Assembly (NCBI RefSeq): GCF_000004195.4
Contig: NC_030677.2
Span: forward strand, 201,612,713-201,676,712
Direction: 5' to 3'
Origin: Xenopus tropicalis
Lineage: Eukaryota > Chordata > Amphibia > Anura > Pipidae
Length of the DNA: 64,000 nucleotides
Below are positions 44,547 through 55,571 of this stretch, piece after piece; position 1 is the first letter of the stretch, and each line of letters begins with the position of its first letter. Position numbers and translations under genes: made by a program. The notes beneath the pieces are model-generated. The model saw only the letters and a program-made list of their open reading frames with translations. It had not been told where the DNA came from and made no database searches.

Positions 44547-46317
44547 CAAGCCAGGGTCCAGGGTCTCTGTAAATGACCCCCTGGTTCTCCAGTCTTTATT
44601 GTCCAAAGCTTAACTAGGGGTGGGCAACAGAGCCAAGTGCCTTGGGTGCAACAGGATGGTGTGGGCATCTGGGGAGAAGTGATCAGCTGGAGAACCAAAA
44701 GAGCTTACACTCTTATAGCAGGTAAAAAGGGAGTTCCATCCTCTTATAACACACAAATTGCTGGAAAGTAAATCCACCTCTATACTGAAATAATTCCCTG
44801 TGTGTAAACTAACCCCGAGACAGGAGCGCATGTTAGGGGTGTCAGTTACATTTACTTGGCAAACGGATAAAAATAGATCAAGGCAAAGCATTAAAGGTTG
44901 TAGTTACTATTGCAGACTTTCCATCATCTCCTGCGCAGATATAAGGTATGTCTCAGCAGCAGCAGCAGCCCCCCAAATTCCCCCTTATTCATATACCCCA
45001 TGCTGCCCCGGCACTGGGTTTATTCATTATTTTGATGGTAGTGATTGGGGATGGTGCCAGTTCAGCTATAGGGATGTGCCTAGAATTAGAAATAGTGAAT
45101 GTTATTAACAAAGATGCATCTTCATCTTGGGTTGCTTTGGCCTTGGTTTGTAAGAACAATATAACAATATATCAAAAGGGAAATATTCTTTTAGAAAATA
45201 TATCAAATGTGCGTATCTGTTCCAATAATTACCACATAATTATACTATTATAAATTCTTGAATTCCCTTCAAGTGAAAGTTGGAACAGCCAGAGATGCCT
45301 CCTATGATGCCCATTGCCGTACCTTGGAAATAAACCCTGGGGTTTCACTAATGTTTGTGTTAGTTTGTGGGTATGAAGTGCAGTTGTGTTGGTGATTTTT
45401 GCCATCATTTACTAATTCTAATGGATTGTAGAACTGTTCTACTGATTGGGGGTGTTGGGGGGGTTCTGATATATAACACAGAATCCTGTAGCTGGAAAGT
45501 ACGGCTTCTCATGGTCCTAATTGTATTGGGGTAGCAGAGTACTAAGGGCAACTGAGTTACTTCTTGTTATAATTAGGAATACAATTTGTTTTTGTCATTA
45601 TATTTGCTTTTTAAGTGGTAAATACTATAACTTTTAGGGGATAGTAGGGCTCGCAAGTGCAGTGAGTAACTTTCATTAAAGGTACTTGTGCCAAAATACG
45701 CTCCTTGCTCCTCCCTAAAGTCACTGTCACTCTCTTGCCAAACGCAATGAACTGACCCCAATGCACCTAAACTGATTAGAGTGCAAGTACGATTGCAGCC
45801 GCGGCAGCACAAATCTGCGTACAGCTGAATATTGGTGGGGCACGCTGCATTATGGGTAAAGAAAACATAACAAAATAGCTTCCTTTGCACTATGGTCTCA
45901 TTCCCCTTTACAGGTCACTGAGTCAGGCCTTCCACCAAAACAAGTTAGTTTCTCCTGCTTGGATAACCAGGATCACAGTCCAACATCTTATTGTTTCTGC
46001 TGGATCAGAATCACTGTCATAAATATCTCTGCATAGGGAATGTGTTCTTTATTTGTCCAATGTAACATTCATTTATATACACACTACTTTATATATACAC
46101 ACTATTTATATTTTTATATATTTTTTAAAAATGTTTCTTATATATATATATACACACACACTATATATACACACTATGTTGCTGAGTGACCAGCAGACAA
46201 GCAGAACTACAGGCCAATCAATGTAAATGGGAAAGGGGCAAACTACAGGGTGCCCAGGAGCAACACCTGCACTTACTGCACGCTGACTCTCTTTCTGACA
46301 CCACAGGCAGGGCCGTT

Positions 46318-47407
46318 ATGGTATACTGTTTATTTCTAAATGACACTGTTTACATAGCAAATAATTCACACACATTTAAAATGTTATTCTTGAACCAACA
46401 AATGTATTTGTAGCTGTAATATTGGTGTGTAGGCGCCATCTCAGTGCCTTGTGCCTGAGTCTGAGCTTTCAGCCAGCGCTACACATTAGAACTGCTTTCA
46501 GCTAACCTATTGTTTCTCCTACTCCCATGTAACTGGAGGAGTCCCAAGCCGGACTTGGATTTCTTATTATTGAGTGCTATTCTGATACCTACTGGGAGCT
46601 GCTATCTTGCTCCCTTCCCATTGTTCTGCTGATTGGCTGCTGGGGGGGGGATATCACTCCAACTTGCAGCGCAGCAGTAAAGTGTGCCTGAGTCTGAGCT
46701 TTCAGAAGGAGCCAGCGCTACACATTAGAACTGCTTTCAGCTAACCTATTGTTTCTCCTACTCCCATGTAACTGGAGGAGTCCCAAGCCAGACTTGGATT
46801 TCTTACTATTGAGTGCTATTCTGATACCTACTGGGAGCTGCTATCTTGCTCCCTTCCCATTGTTCTGCTGATCGGCTGCAGGGAGGGGGGGGGTATCACT
46901 CCAACTTGCAGCGCAGCAGTAAAGTGTGCCTGAGTCTGAGCTTTCAGAAGGAGCCGGCTCTACACATTAGAACTGCTTTCAGCTAACCTATTGTTTCTCC
47001 TACTCCCATGTAACTGGAGGAGTCCCAAGCCGGACTTGGATTTCTTACTATTGAGTGCTATTCTGATACCTACTGGGAGCTGCTTTCTTGCTCCCTTCCC
47101 ATTGTTCTGCTGATTGGCTGCTGGGGGGGGGGGGGGATATCACTCCAACTTGCAGCGCAGCAGTAAAGTGTGCCTGAGTCTGAGCTTTCAGCCAGCGCTA
47201 CACATTAGAACTGCTTTCAGCTAACCTATTGTTTCTCCTACTCCCATGTAACTGGAGGAGTCCCAAGCCGGACTTGGGTTTCTTACTATTGAGTGCTATT
47301 CTGATACCTACTGGGAGCTGCTATCTTGCTCCCTTCCCATTGTTCTGCTGATCGGCTGCTGGGGGGGGGGGGGGATATCACTCCAACTTGCAGCGCAGCA
47401 GTAAAGT
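46318..47407. mobile_element. TTAA-type element with 240-bp tandem units, locus 3 (about 4 units, truncated)
   Basis: Units begin GTGCCTGAGTCTGAG at 46451, 46684, 46926 and 47170 (periods 233, 242, 244). The left flank matches locus 1 (TTTATTTCTAAATGACACTG, TGTAATATTGGTGTGTAGG). The right flank is absent: the sequence leaves the family at GCAGTAAAGTG. Poly-G runs of 9-14 near each unit end vary. Confidence 0.85.
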
Positions 47408-48462
47408 GGAAGCACTGTGCTGTAATTTGGCAGTGCTAGCACTTTCAGCAATTTAGTAGGGCCAATATTCTGTTTATTAAAGGGGAAATATACTGTATTA
47501 CAGATGGGCTTGTTTTAAGCAATTTTTCAAATGCCCATTTTTGTGTTTTTTTTAAATTATTAGCCTTCCTTTTCTGCCTCTACCTGCAACTGACACTGTA
47601 TTTACCATATTGGTGCTTGCAGGCCCATAGCTAGGGTAGCAACACTAGGGGGCATCCCTCAGGTGCCTATATGGTAAATTAGAATGTAGGGGGGGAAAAG
47701 TCTTCCCAGGGGTAGGTACTTGAACCGTATAGTAGGTCCTGTGTCAATTGAGGGCTGAGGTCCGTTACCTAGCCCTGGTCATTGACCCTAGCAACAAAAA
47801 CATAGATCCACCGGTGTTTATTTATAGTTTTCCTTTATACTCCAGCTGCTGGGTTCCAATTTTAATTTCATTAAGCCCTAGCCTCCATATAGAATATAAA
47901 ATTCCAATGAAAAAATGTGAAATTATTGCAAGAAATAAAAAATGAAATTGATTATAAGATGCTACTGTCTGCACCATAATAAAAGTACTTGCCCCTCTAG
48001 CTCCTACCCCCCCCCCCCCATTACTATGTTGAAATTTCTTGAAGGGACACGACAGGTTTGCTGATCTCTTGCAGCCGCTGAGCTGTATGTTTGGCCGCTC
48101 TGTTGCCAGTGACGCGGTGGAACGCGACCTGTTCGGTTCAGTTTGCTGACTGCCACATTCTAACACGTCAGGCTGCCAACACAAGGATTTCATTGGAAAT
48201 GTTTTATATTTATTTATATGTTTCTGAGCTGTTTATATTCTGCTTTTGTTGGATATATCATTGATAATTCTCATTAATCCAAAGCTTAGGGGCGGAGCCA
48301 TGTTCATTGGGGGGTCAGTGATCTCAGCAAATAGGAAACAGAGAAAGATACAATAATTAGAATTGTTATCATTTGTACCGAAAAACAATGGCCAATAGGA
48401 AGCAGAATTGTTTGTGTATTATTGCATGTGTGCTTGAAATGAATCATTTTGTTATATATATA

Positions 48463-48600
48463 TAGGTATATGACCCGTTATCCAGAATACTCAGGACCAA
48501 GGGTATTCCGGATAAGGGGTCTTTCCGTAATTTGGATCTCCATACCTTAAGTCTACTAAAGAAACAATACAACGTTAATTAAACCCGATAGAATTGTTCT
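48463..48600. mobile_element. satellite MITE remnant without array, reversed
   Basis: GACCCGTTATCCAGAATACT, then AGGGGTCTTTCCGTAATTTG and GATCTCCATACCTTAAGTCT are the reverse complement of the right flank of the 114-bp family. No internal units follow. Confidence 0.6.
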
Positions 48601-48644
48601 CTATATATATTTCTTTTCTGGCTGGAAAGCCACATACCAGCCAT

Positions 48645-48772
48645 ATATTGAATCCACATCCCGCATGGCTATTTAGCAATTAATTTAGGCAGGGCTGCAT
48701 ATAATTCAGTTTAGTCTGCAGCACACATCTAAATTAATTGCTAGTTAGTCATGCAGGATGTGGATTCAATAT
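48645..48772. mobile_element. 43-bp-arm inverted repeat element
   Basis: Arms 48645-48687 (ATATTGAATCCACATCC...) and 48730-48772 are complementary with a few mismatches. The 42-base spacer is AT-rich. Probably a small MITE. Confidence 0.6.
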
Positions 48773-48990
48773 GTGGGCAGAACTAACAGGTAACCCTAGG
48801 TGGGGGTGCTTGTTTGTAACTTTTCTACAGTGACATAACAATAGAGGACACAGACCCCGCCGGGGCCCGGGACAGGGGGGTGCAGGCCATAGGGGCCACA
48901 GGGTCTGTTTCCTCTATTGTTGCCTGTTCATCCCCGCTCCTTGCTGGTTGTTAGATAGGAGAATGGGTGGGAAGCGCAGATTTATAAGCA

Positions 48991-49313
48991 ACAGGGGACG
49001 TGACGCAGGGAAGACAGGGCAGGGGACGTGACGCAGGGAAGACAGGGCAGGGGACGTGACGCAGGGAAGACAGGGCAGGGGACGTGACGCAGGGAAGACA
49101 GGGCAGGGGACGTGACGCAGGGAAGACAGGGCAGGGGACGTGACGCAGGTAAGACAGGGCAGGGGACGTGATGCAGGTAAGACAGGGCAGGGGACGTGAC
49201 GCAGGGAACACAGGGCAGGGGACGTGACGCAGGGAACACAGGGCAGGGGACGTGACGCAGGGAACACAGGGCAGGGGACGTGACGCAGGGAACACAGGGC
49301 AGGGGACATGACA
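48991..49313. repeat. 28-bp minisatellite, about 11.5 units
   Basis: The unit is AGGGGACGTGACGCAGGGAAGACAGGGC (28 bp). Left units have GGGAAGACAGGG, the middle two GGTAAGACAGGG, and the right ones GGGAACACAGGG, a directional sequence of variants. Since 28 leaves remainder 1 on division by 3, all three minus-strand frames spell the same Pro/Cys/Ser-rich 28-residue repeat (114-152 residues); none is a gene. Confidence 0.95.
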
Positions 49314-50824
49314 GAGCGGAAGGGTCAGGGCTGCTAGAGTTTGGTACTCTGTGCCGGGCCCATCCGAAGATTTTTTTGCAGGGGGGCCAGCCCTGGGCAG
49401 AGTAGTTACACCCCTGCTCTTCTGCCTGACGTAGTTTCAACCCTTCTGTAATTTTGGTGCATTGAATCTTCCCACTTACTTGTGAGGGGACTGTTGGAGA
49501 TTATTATTGTTATAATTAATAAAGTTGTTAAAAAGAAACAAATTAGGAAAACTGTACAGGACTCGCCAATTGCCACATCAGACCCCCCCCATGATGTCAC
49601 TGCCCCGCGACATTACTGTCCCTGCCCCATTACATCACCGCCAGTCCCCCTGCCCGGCTTTGGAAGTGGGAAATGGGGCAAAGCTAATGCCCCTATTGCA
49701 GAGACTGAGGGTGGACTGTGTCAGTTTACATGGGGGCTGTTGGGGATTATTATTGTTATTATAAATAAAGTTTTTATAAGGGAAATAGGAAGGAGTTCAG
49801 TGTGTGTGAGACAGGGAAAGAAGCAGAGGAGGGACAATTTAGGAAAGGAAAATCTCTGGTGTTGAAATTCGAATTTGCGTTAAGAGAAAGGAAAACTGTG
49901 GTTAAGACGGCAAGACTTCCATATCCTTTATGGACATTTTACATACTTTTGGGGGGTTGGAGTAACATGGGGGTATGGATGGGCGCCAAATTGAGGTAAC
50001 AAGTGTGGCCAATCTGGGACTGGATCTGACCAATGACCAACTTTAGGGGTTGCTGCCACCTACTGTCTAAAGTAGGAACTATCACCAACTATTTATAATC
50101 ATTTTAATTCGCCTTCTTTACAAATTGAAAAGCTTTTGGAGGCCTAGGGAACTAACATAAACTGATCAAAGTGAAAATTGGGATTTTCTTAGTCAAAATG
50201 TAGGTTTAAGGCTTGGGCCTCTATAGTGTAAATCTATAGCCTATTGACTTGGTCAGCGGGATCTGCTTCAGAGTTGGACTCTGGCTGCTATTATATGTGA
50301 AGAATGTGAGAGCAACGTGCCCCACTCAAAAGGTTAACAATGCACTAGTGGCAGTGTGTGTGGAACCTTTTAGTACCCGGGTGAGTGGGATCTTTTAATA
50401 CCCGCTGATTGATTTATTTAGGAAAATGCTCAGGGTGAATGTGCTGAGATTGCATGGCGGAGCCTGTAGGGTTCCAGAACCGGGTTTTATTGCCCATGTG
50501 AGGGGTCATTTTGCTAAATGTTTCCATGGCCCGTGTTGTTGATGCCACACACTTTGAGAAATGACTATTTTTAGCTGATTTTAAATAACCGAGAAAGGGA
50601 GCTTACCTGGGTTGGGTTGCGTGCTAGCACAGAAACAATCCCGGGATTAGGGGTATTATTTGGGATTTTCCAGGCATCAGCTATCAAAGTCTCCGTGATA
50701 TGGAGACAGGAGTATTTTATTGCTTTCTCTCCCTATAAATGAAATGAATACAGGAGCTGTCAATGGGGAAACTGCTAACTAGAATATGATGCCCTGAGCA
50801 GGGCAACTGCTTAAACTTACCAGC

Positions 50825-51047
50825 AGGGGGCTGAGCTGCCCAACTGCCCTGCAGTACCTGGGGGATAACAAGAAGGGACACTTACCTGCCATTATACATA
50901 GAGAACAACCATACTGCTACATAGTATCCATGGGAGTACTGATCTCATGTAGCATTATGGCAGTTCTCTAGGTATTATGGGATGTAAATGCCCTCTTGAA
51001 ACCCCTTAGGTATTGCAGGCTTCAGGGCAGTTGGGTAGCTGAGCACC
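50825..51047. mobile_element. inverted-repeat element, GGCAGTTGGG arms
   Basis: GGGGGCTGAGCTGCCCAACTGCCCTGCA pairs with GGCTTCAGGGCAGTTGGGTAGCTGAGC, and inside CTACATAGTATCC / CTCATGTAGCATTATGGCAGTTCTC continues the pairing with CTGCCATTATACATAGAGAAC. The whole 223 bp can fold on itself. Family not recognised. Confidence 0.5.
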
Positions 51048-51599
51048 CTGGTATTGCCTTTTATACACAACCCATATTTCAGACTCTTCTTCAGAAGCCT
51101 TTCTATTCCAGGTCCAGTTAGTCTTCCATCTTGTCTCTGCAGAGATCAATGATACACCCGATACAACGTATTACATTGGCCGTGCCTTGGTGCCATTGGC
51201 CCACAGTATGCCCAAATCCACTCATTACCTTTTACATTGTTTACATCAGGAGAAGAGGATATGCACAAACTGCCCCTGCTATGTCTGTACAGAGCAACCG
51301 TAGGAGTATGGAAGGAATGGGTCATTAACCTTTATTCTCATACACATACCAGAACTTTTAAACAAACTGGGGCCACTGGTCCTTGCAACTGTTACTGAGC
51401 CTATAACTAGTGCAACAGCCCTCACAGTGGTGCTTCCAGGGTCATTTCTGATATGTTGAGCCTACTCACTTGAGTCCCTACTCTCATGGACCTCACTTTT
51501 GGATTTAACCCTTCTACTCTTATTGTCAGAACCCTGGATCACTCTTGTTAGCTAACCAACACCTAGCCCTGATATAGTGAGTTATAAGAACATCCTCAC

Positions 51600-51993
51600 T
51601 CTAAAGGTCCCCATACCCGTGAAGATTTGCAAGCTTGGCAAGATCGCCAAGCGAGTGGATCTTCACCCGATATCCCCACCTACGGGTGGGCGATATCAGG
51701 GAACGTGTAGGCTAAAGGTCCCCATACACTTGAAGATTCGCTCACTTGGCGAGATCGTCACCTCAGGGAACAAACGATCGAATTATATTGGCGGCAATGG
51801 GGCAGTTGGTTCGTTGATGCAGTCCCCAATCCAACTGAATCTTTTAACCTGGCCGATCGATATCTGGCCAATTTTAGGCCAGATATCGGTTGGGCATGCC
51901 CCTCGTTTCTGCCCCTACACGGGGATAAGCTGCCGAATCGGTCAAAGGGACTGATATCGGCAGCTACAATTGGCCTGTGTATGGGGGCCTTAA
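51600..51993 (-). mobile_element. six-hairpin MITE, copy with duplicated first hairpin
   Basis: TAAAGGTCCCCATAC occurs twice, at 51603 and 51713, each followed by a version of the GCTTGGCAAGATCGCCAAGC hairpin, so the outer 110 bases are tandemly duplicated. It then follows the family order to GGGGGCCTTAA with TTAA at 51990-51993. Confidence 0.75.
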
Positions 51994-52587
51994 CTTAGCC
52001 CCTTCTCCCTGACTCCAACTGAGGTTCTCCTCCTGGTCCATCTCTTTCCTGGGCCCACTTTCCTCGGGCTCCCCAGGACCATACACCATCTGCCTCCTAA
52101 GCCTAAAAGGTTTAATATGACATCACCTTACCTCATATTCAATAGGGGTACCACTTGACAGCCATTGGCTTGGGCCAAGAAGGCATTCTCACCTCCCTTG
52201 GGGTATGTAGGGACTAAATGGGAATGCCTTAATCATTAAGACAGAATTTATACCTAGGTTTCCCTTTAGCTGCCTAACAAAGTTTATTTTTTTTTTTGGT
52301 CATTATAAAATTCATGAATAAATCCCTGTTCCAGTGGCTCATTGTGCAAAGCAGCGAGTGCCTACTTGGCAAACACATAACTGCGCTGTACATCATTCAG
52401 TAGTAGAACAGGTGGGATGCCGTTTCTCCGCTCGGCCTCATTATCCCTTTATCATCTCTGCTTGTTTGGGAAGAGCTCCAGGAATGTTTTGTGGGTACAA
52501 AAAAGTTCTAAGGGCTTGAATATGTAAAAACATTCCAAGTTCTTTATGTTACCGAATATAACTGAAAAAGCATGAGCCTTGTTGTTT

Positions 52588-52965
52588 AAGGGTGAAGACA
52601 CACTGAGCTACTTAGTAGCAGCTACTTTTTCAAGGCTACTAAACACCAGAAAACCCCTACCATAGACAATACTGAGAATTGCCTCTGCTAAAACACACAT
52701 AGAGACAATTATCAGCAAATGATCAGCATTGTCTATTTTAGTAGCCACGACAAGTAGCTGCTACTAGTAGCTCCGTGTGTCTTCACCCTAAGGCACCCTC
52801 TCAAGGCAACTTCGGGTATTGTAGCGACACGTATGCCAACCCACTGGCGATTTACATTATTGCCGGTGGGATGGCATTGCATTGTGGGGAGATTAGTTGC
52901 CCGCGGCAATGAAGATTTGTTTCTAGTCGACTAATCTCCCCGTCTGCCACTGCCCTAAAGCAACC
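52588..52965. mobile_element. two adjacent MITEs (GGGTGAAGACACAC ends; GGGGAGATTAG type)
   Basis: 52588-52790: TTAAGGGTGAAGACACAC...GTAGCAGCTAC at the left and GTAGCTGCTACTAG...GTGTGTCTTCACCCTAA at the right, inverted. Next to it 52791-52965 has an internal pairing CCCACTGGCGATTTACA / TTGCCGGTGGG and GGGGAGATTAGTTGCC / GACTAATCTCCCC. Neither codes. Confidence 0.65.
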
Positions 52966-53688
52966 CTCAACTTACCCATAATGCTATAGGAATGCGTCAT
53001 CTGGTATAAACTGGTCAGTGTGGGCAACATACACTAGATATTACCTGAATATAAGTACCTGAATGTTTTTTATTTTACACATAGGTTCTTCTCTCTGCCT
53101 TGGAGTCTCACAGAACTCATTCTCTACAGTTGTTGGTTTATTGGGAGGAAGACTGGACTGGGCAGATGCACAGAATCCATAAAGAATAAGCCCTACAGAG
53201 ACTTTGCTTTAGCGCCTACTAACTTACCATGATATAAAGTGGTATAAGGTAACTCTATGAACTAGACAATACATGAGACAAACTGTTTATGTCCATAATG
53301 AAAACCTTAATTTGTCCAGTGCTTTTACATTTCCACTGTGCCCCAAAAAAATTCACCAATAAGAATGCTGATTCCCAGCACTATGTCAGCCATCTTGCTG
53401 TTACCTATTACATATAGAGATAACAATGTCTTTTTATTCTTCATTATATTACACTGGAATTAAACATGGAGATAAAGGACTCACTTGGTCAGGGCTATGG
53501 AACTGAGCTTTGTGCTTCCAACTCCACTTGTAGGAACAGAGAACACGGAGCCAGATTTACACAGATTAGCTGGGATTCTGATTGGAGGATTTTTTTGCAT
53601 TTTAAAGTTGATGGCTGTGAAGATTTGGGGGAAAGTTTGGAAAAGTTTTATTGTGCAATATTGCTTTAAGAATAGAAACCTGATCTTG

Positions 53689-53770
53689 CTGGGCTACAGC
53701 TCCCAGCATGCCTCAACCTTCATTATATGTTACATTACTGTGGGATTTGTAGTCCAGCAACAGCTGAGTA
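53689..53770. mobile_element. short inverted repeat 'CTACAGCTCCCAGCATGC'
   Basis: TTGCTGGGCTACAGCTCCCAGCATGC and GTGGGATTTGTAGTCCAGCAA are inverted. Related arms appear at 54424-54480 (ACTACAACTCCCAGAATCC) and 61845-61880 (ATGCTGGGAGTTGTAGTCC). Confidence 0.5.
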
Positions 53771-53940
53771 AAGTTAGGTTGAGCAGAGCAGTGCAGCAGT
53801 TTGAAAACTCTTTAACAAATATTTTACTTACAAAATTAGAATTTCCAGCAAAAAACGATGAACTTGACCTATTGGTAACTTATATATACATCAATGTTTT
53901 GATAAGAAGTGTTTTTAGTGTCAGTATCATGATACCAGCA

Positions 53941-54155
53941 TATGGCAAATAAGGGCTGTGATTGGCTATTTGGTAGCCCCATGTGGCCTGCAGGAGGCTC
54001 TGCTTGGAGTAAAACTGGGTCTCTGGGCTTCCAAAACTTGTCTCCAACCCAGAAATGTAAAAATGGCACCTACTTTGGGGCCACTGGGAGCAACACCCAA
54101 GAGGTTGGTGAGCAACATGTTGCCCCGGAGCCACTGGTTGGGGATCCCTGCTCTA
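53941..54155. mobile_element. hAT-like MITE fragment, GTTGCCCCTGAG family
   Basis: GGCAAATAAGGGCTGTGATT to CACTGGTTGGGGATCCCTGC. Subfamily with CCCATGTGGCCTGCAGGAGG, as at 39020. Confidence 0.65.
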
Positions 54156-54584
54156 ACAGCATCCTGGAATACTCCTAGATAATGCCTATATTAACAATAA
54201 AAACACATGCACAATCTCTGGTACAAGTAATTATAACATTAGGTCTTACGTTAACTTCCCCTATGTTAGTCCTGAATAGGAAATCCAATACTGAGTACTC
54301 ACTGTCCCAGAAATAAATTGCCTGCTAGAGGATTCAGGTAACAGTGCCATATTAATGGTGTGAGGGAGCATATGGTGGCCTTGGCAACAGTACAAACAGT
54401 ATATCCAGAAGGCACTCTTGATGTCAACTACAACTCCCAGAATCCCTGCTGACAGTGGTTAGCCGAAAGCTGTAGTTCAACAACCTCTGCAGTGAGTCAA
54501 ATTTGACACCCCCTCTGAGAAGTAAACCTAATCCCAGATGCTAACAAAACAGAGCCCTCTAGGGCTGACATTACTGGGCTGTAG

Positions 54585-55308
54585 GTAAAGGTCCCTATAC
54601 ATGGGCCGATCCGCTTGCTTGGCGATGTCGCCAAGCGAGCGGATCTTCTCCCGATATCACCCCCCTACGGGTGGGCGATATCGGGAGAATCCAGGGTAAT
54701 TTTGATCGTTTGGCCCTGGTCTGGGGACCGTATCAACAAGCCGATGGGGTCCCTGATCCGACTAGATTTTTTAATCTGCCTGATTGAGATCTGGATGATT
54801 TCAGGCCAGATATCAGTCAGGTAGGCCCATCGTTAGTCCCCATACACGGGCCAATTAGCTGCCGAATCAGTCTTAAGGTGGCCATACACGGGCCGACTAT
54901 AGCTGCCGATATCGGTCCCTTGGACCGATTCGGCAGCTATTCGGCCCGTGTATGGGGAGAGCAGACCGGCCTGGCCGACCGATATCTGGCCTGAAATTGG
55001 CCAGATCTCGATCGGCCAGGTTAGAAAATCTGGTCGGATCGGGGACCGCATCGGCTCGTTGATGCGGTCCCCGATCCGACTGCCCCATTGCCGCCCACAT
55101 AATCCGATCGTCTGGCCCCAGGGCCAAACGATCGGATTATTATTTTTTTTACCTAAATGGTCCCCGATATCGCCCACCCGTAGGTGGGGATATCGGGGGA
55201 AGATCCGCTCGCTTGGCGACATCGCCAAGCGAGCGGATCTGCTCGTGTATGGCCACCTTAAGGGACCCATATCGGCAGCTAAAATTGGCCCCTGTATGGG
55301 GACCTTAA
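54585..55308. mobile_element. six-hairpin MITE (outer copy), split by a younger copy
   Basis: Left edge TAAAGGTCCCTATACATGGG, right edge CCTGTATGGGGACCTTAA. The left part carries the palindromes up to GCCGAATCAGTC, then the insert 54873-55261, then GGGACCCATATCGGCAGC completes it. In the copy at 8.6 kb the same joint reads CAGTCTAAGGGACC without interruption. Confidence 0.85.
54873..55261. mobile_element. six-hairpin TTAA MITE, near-perfect copy
   Basis: 389 bp. Exact 18-bp inverted ends TTAAGGTGGCCATACACG / CGTGTATGGCCACCTTAA. Inside stand six separate stem-loops of different sequence: 54887-54950, 54970-55020, 55033-55080 (20-bp perfect stem), 55101-55138, 55162-55198 and 55201-55240 (19-bp perfect stem, 2-base loop). 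About 70% of the element is in a stem. No ORF of note. Confidence 0.93.
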
Positions 55309-55418
55309 GGATATGTAGAACAGTAATTGTGTTGTGAATGAATAGTTGCTCACTTTAGGGTTAATGATCCCTATATAATATGCCCTTACAGTACTTTGCT
55401 TGTTGTTTTGCTCTGCAG

Positions 55419-55571
55419 GAATGACCCGAAGAGCCAGCAAACGTAACAGCGCCATGAAGGCAATTCCTAATAGTTTGATGATCACAAACCCAATACTGAA
55501 ATGTTCTGAGTCCGTTCCTATGAGAAGTGCATAACACAGACTAAAACAGAATTTTGTGGGCTTTTTGACTT
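55419..55571 (+). other. alpk2: alpk2 5' UTR part of exon, with a 37-residue upstream ORF
   Basis: A good acceptor (TTGTTGTTTTGCTCTGCAG, ending 55418) suggests an exon starting at 55419. The frame of the main ORF is closed by TGA at 55566, so coding sequence cannot enter from an upstream exon through this segment. It is therefore leader sequence unless a hidden acceptor lies inside the ORF. It contains a small ORF at 55421-55534, basic at its start (MTRRASKRNSAMK) and ending TAA, 37 bases before the alpk2 ATG and in another frame. That position would let it act as a translational uORF. Confidence 0.5.

Larger units (their letters stand above)
25621..55418. other. intergenic region between malt1 and alpk2
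   Basis: About 30 kb between the divergent genes. I found no further host gene. I looked by eye for the N-terminal Ig exon of ALPK2 (a WYK-type codon run in an open frame) and saw no candidate. Unassigned stretches include 26460-27100, 33225-34305, 36980-37290, 37445-38930, 41030-41450, 42340-43060, 43150-44320, 44650-46310, 47625-48460, 49790-50820, 51050-51595, 52000-52585, 52975-53680 and 54160-54580. They contain only short frames without motifs. Confidence 0.5.

Noticed and set aside
44948..45253. 101-residue frame starting MSQQQQQPPK with a hydrophobic stretch
   Set aside because: The Gln run is a short CAG microsatellite; no splice sites, homologous motif or conserved pattern that I recognise.
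48914..49440. Three Pro/Cys-rich repeat proteins of 114-152 residues on the minus strand
   Set aside because: The same 28-bp minisatellite read in three frames; no conserved start and no splice context.
52990..53040. WYK codon run as a possible ALPK2 Ig exon
   Set aside because: TGGTATAAACTGG gives WYKL, but the upstream frame is closed by TAG within 30 bases and no second Ig cysteine or acceptor is present.
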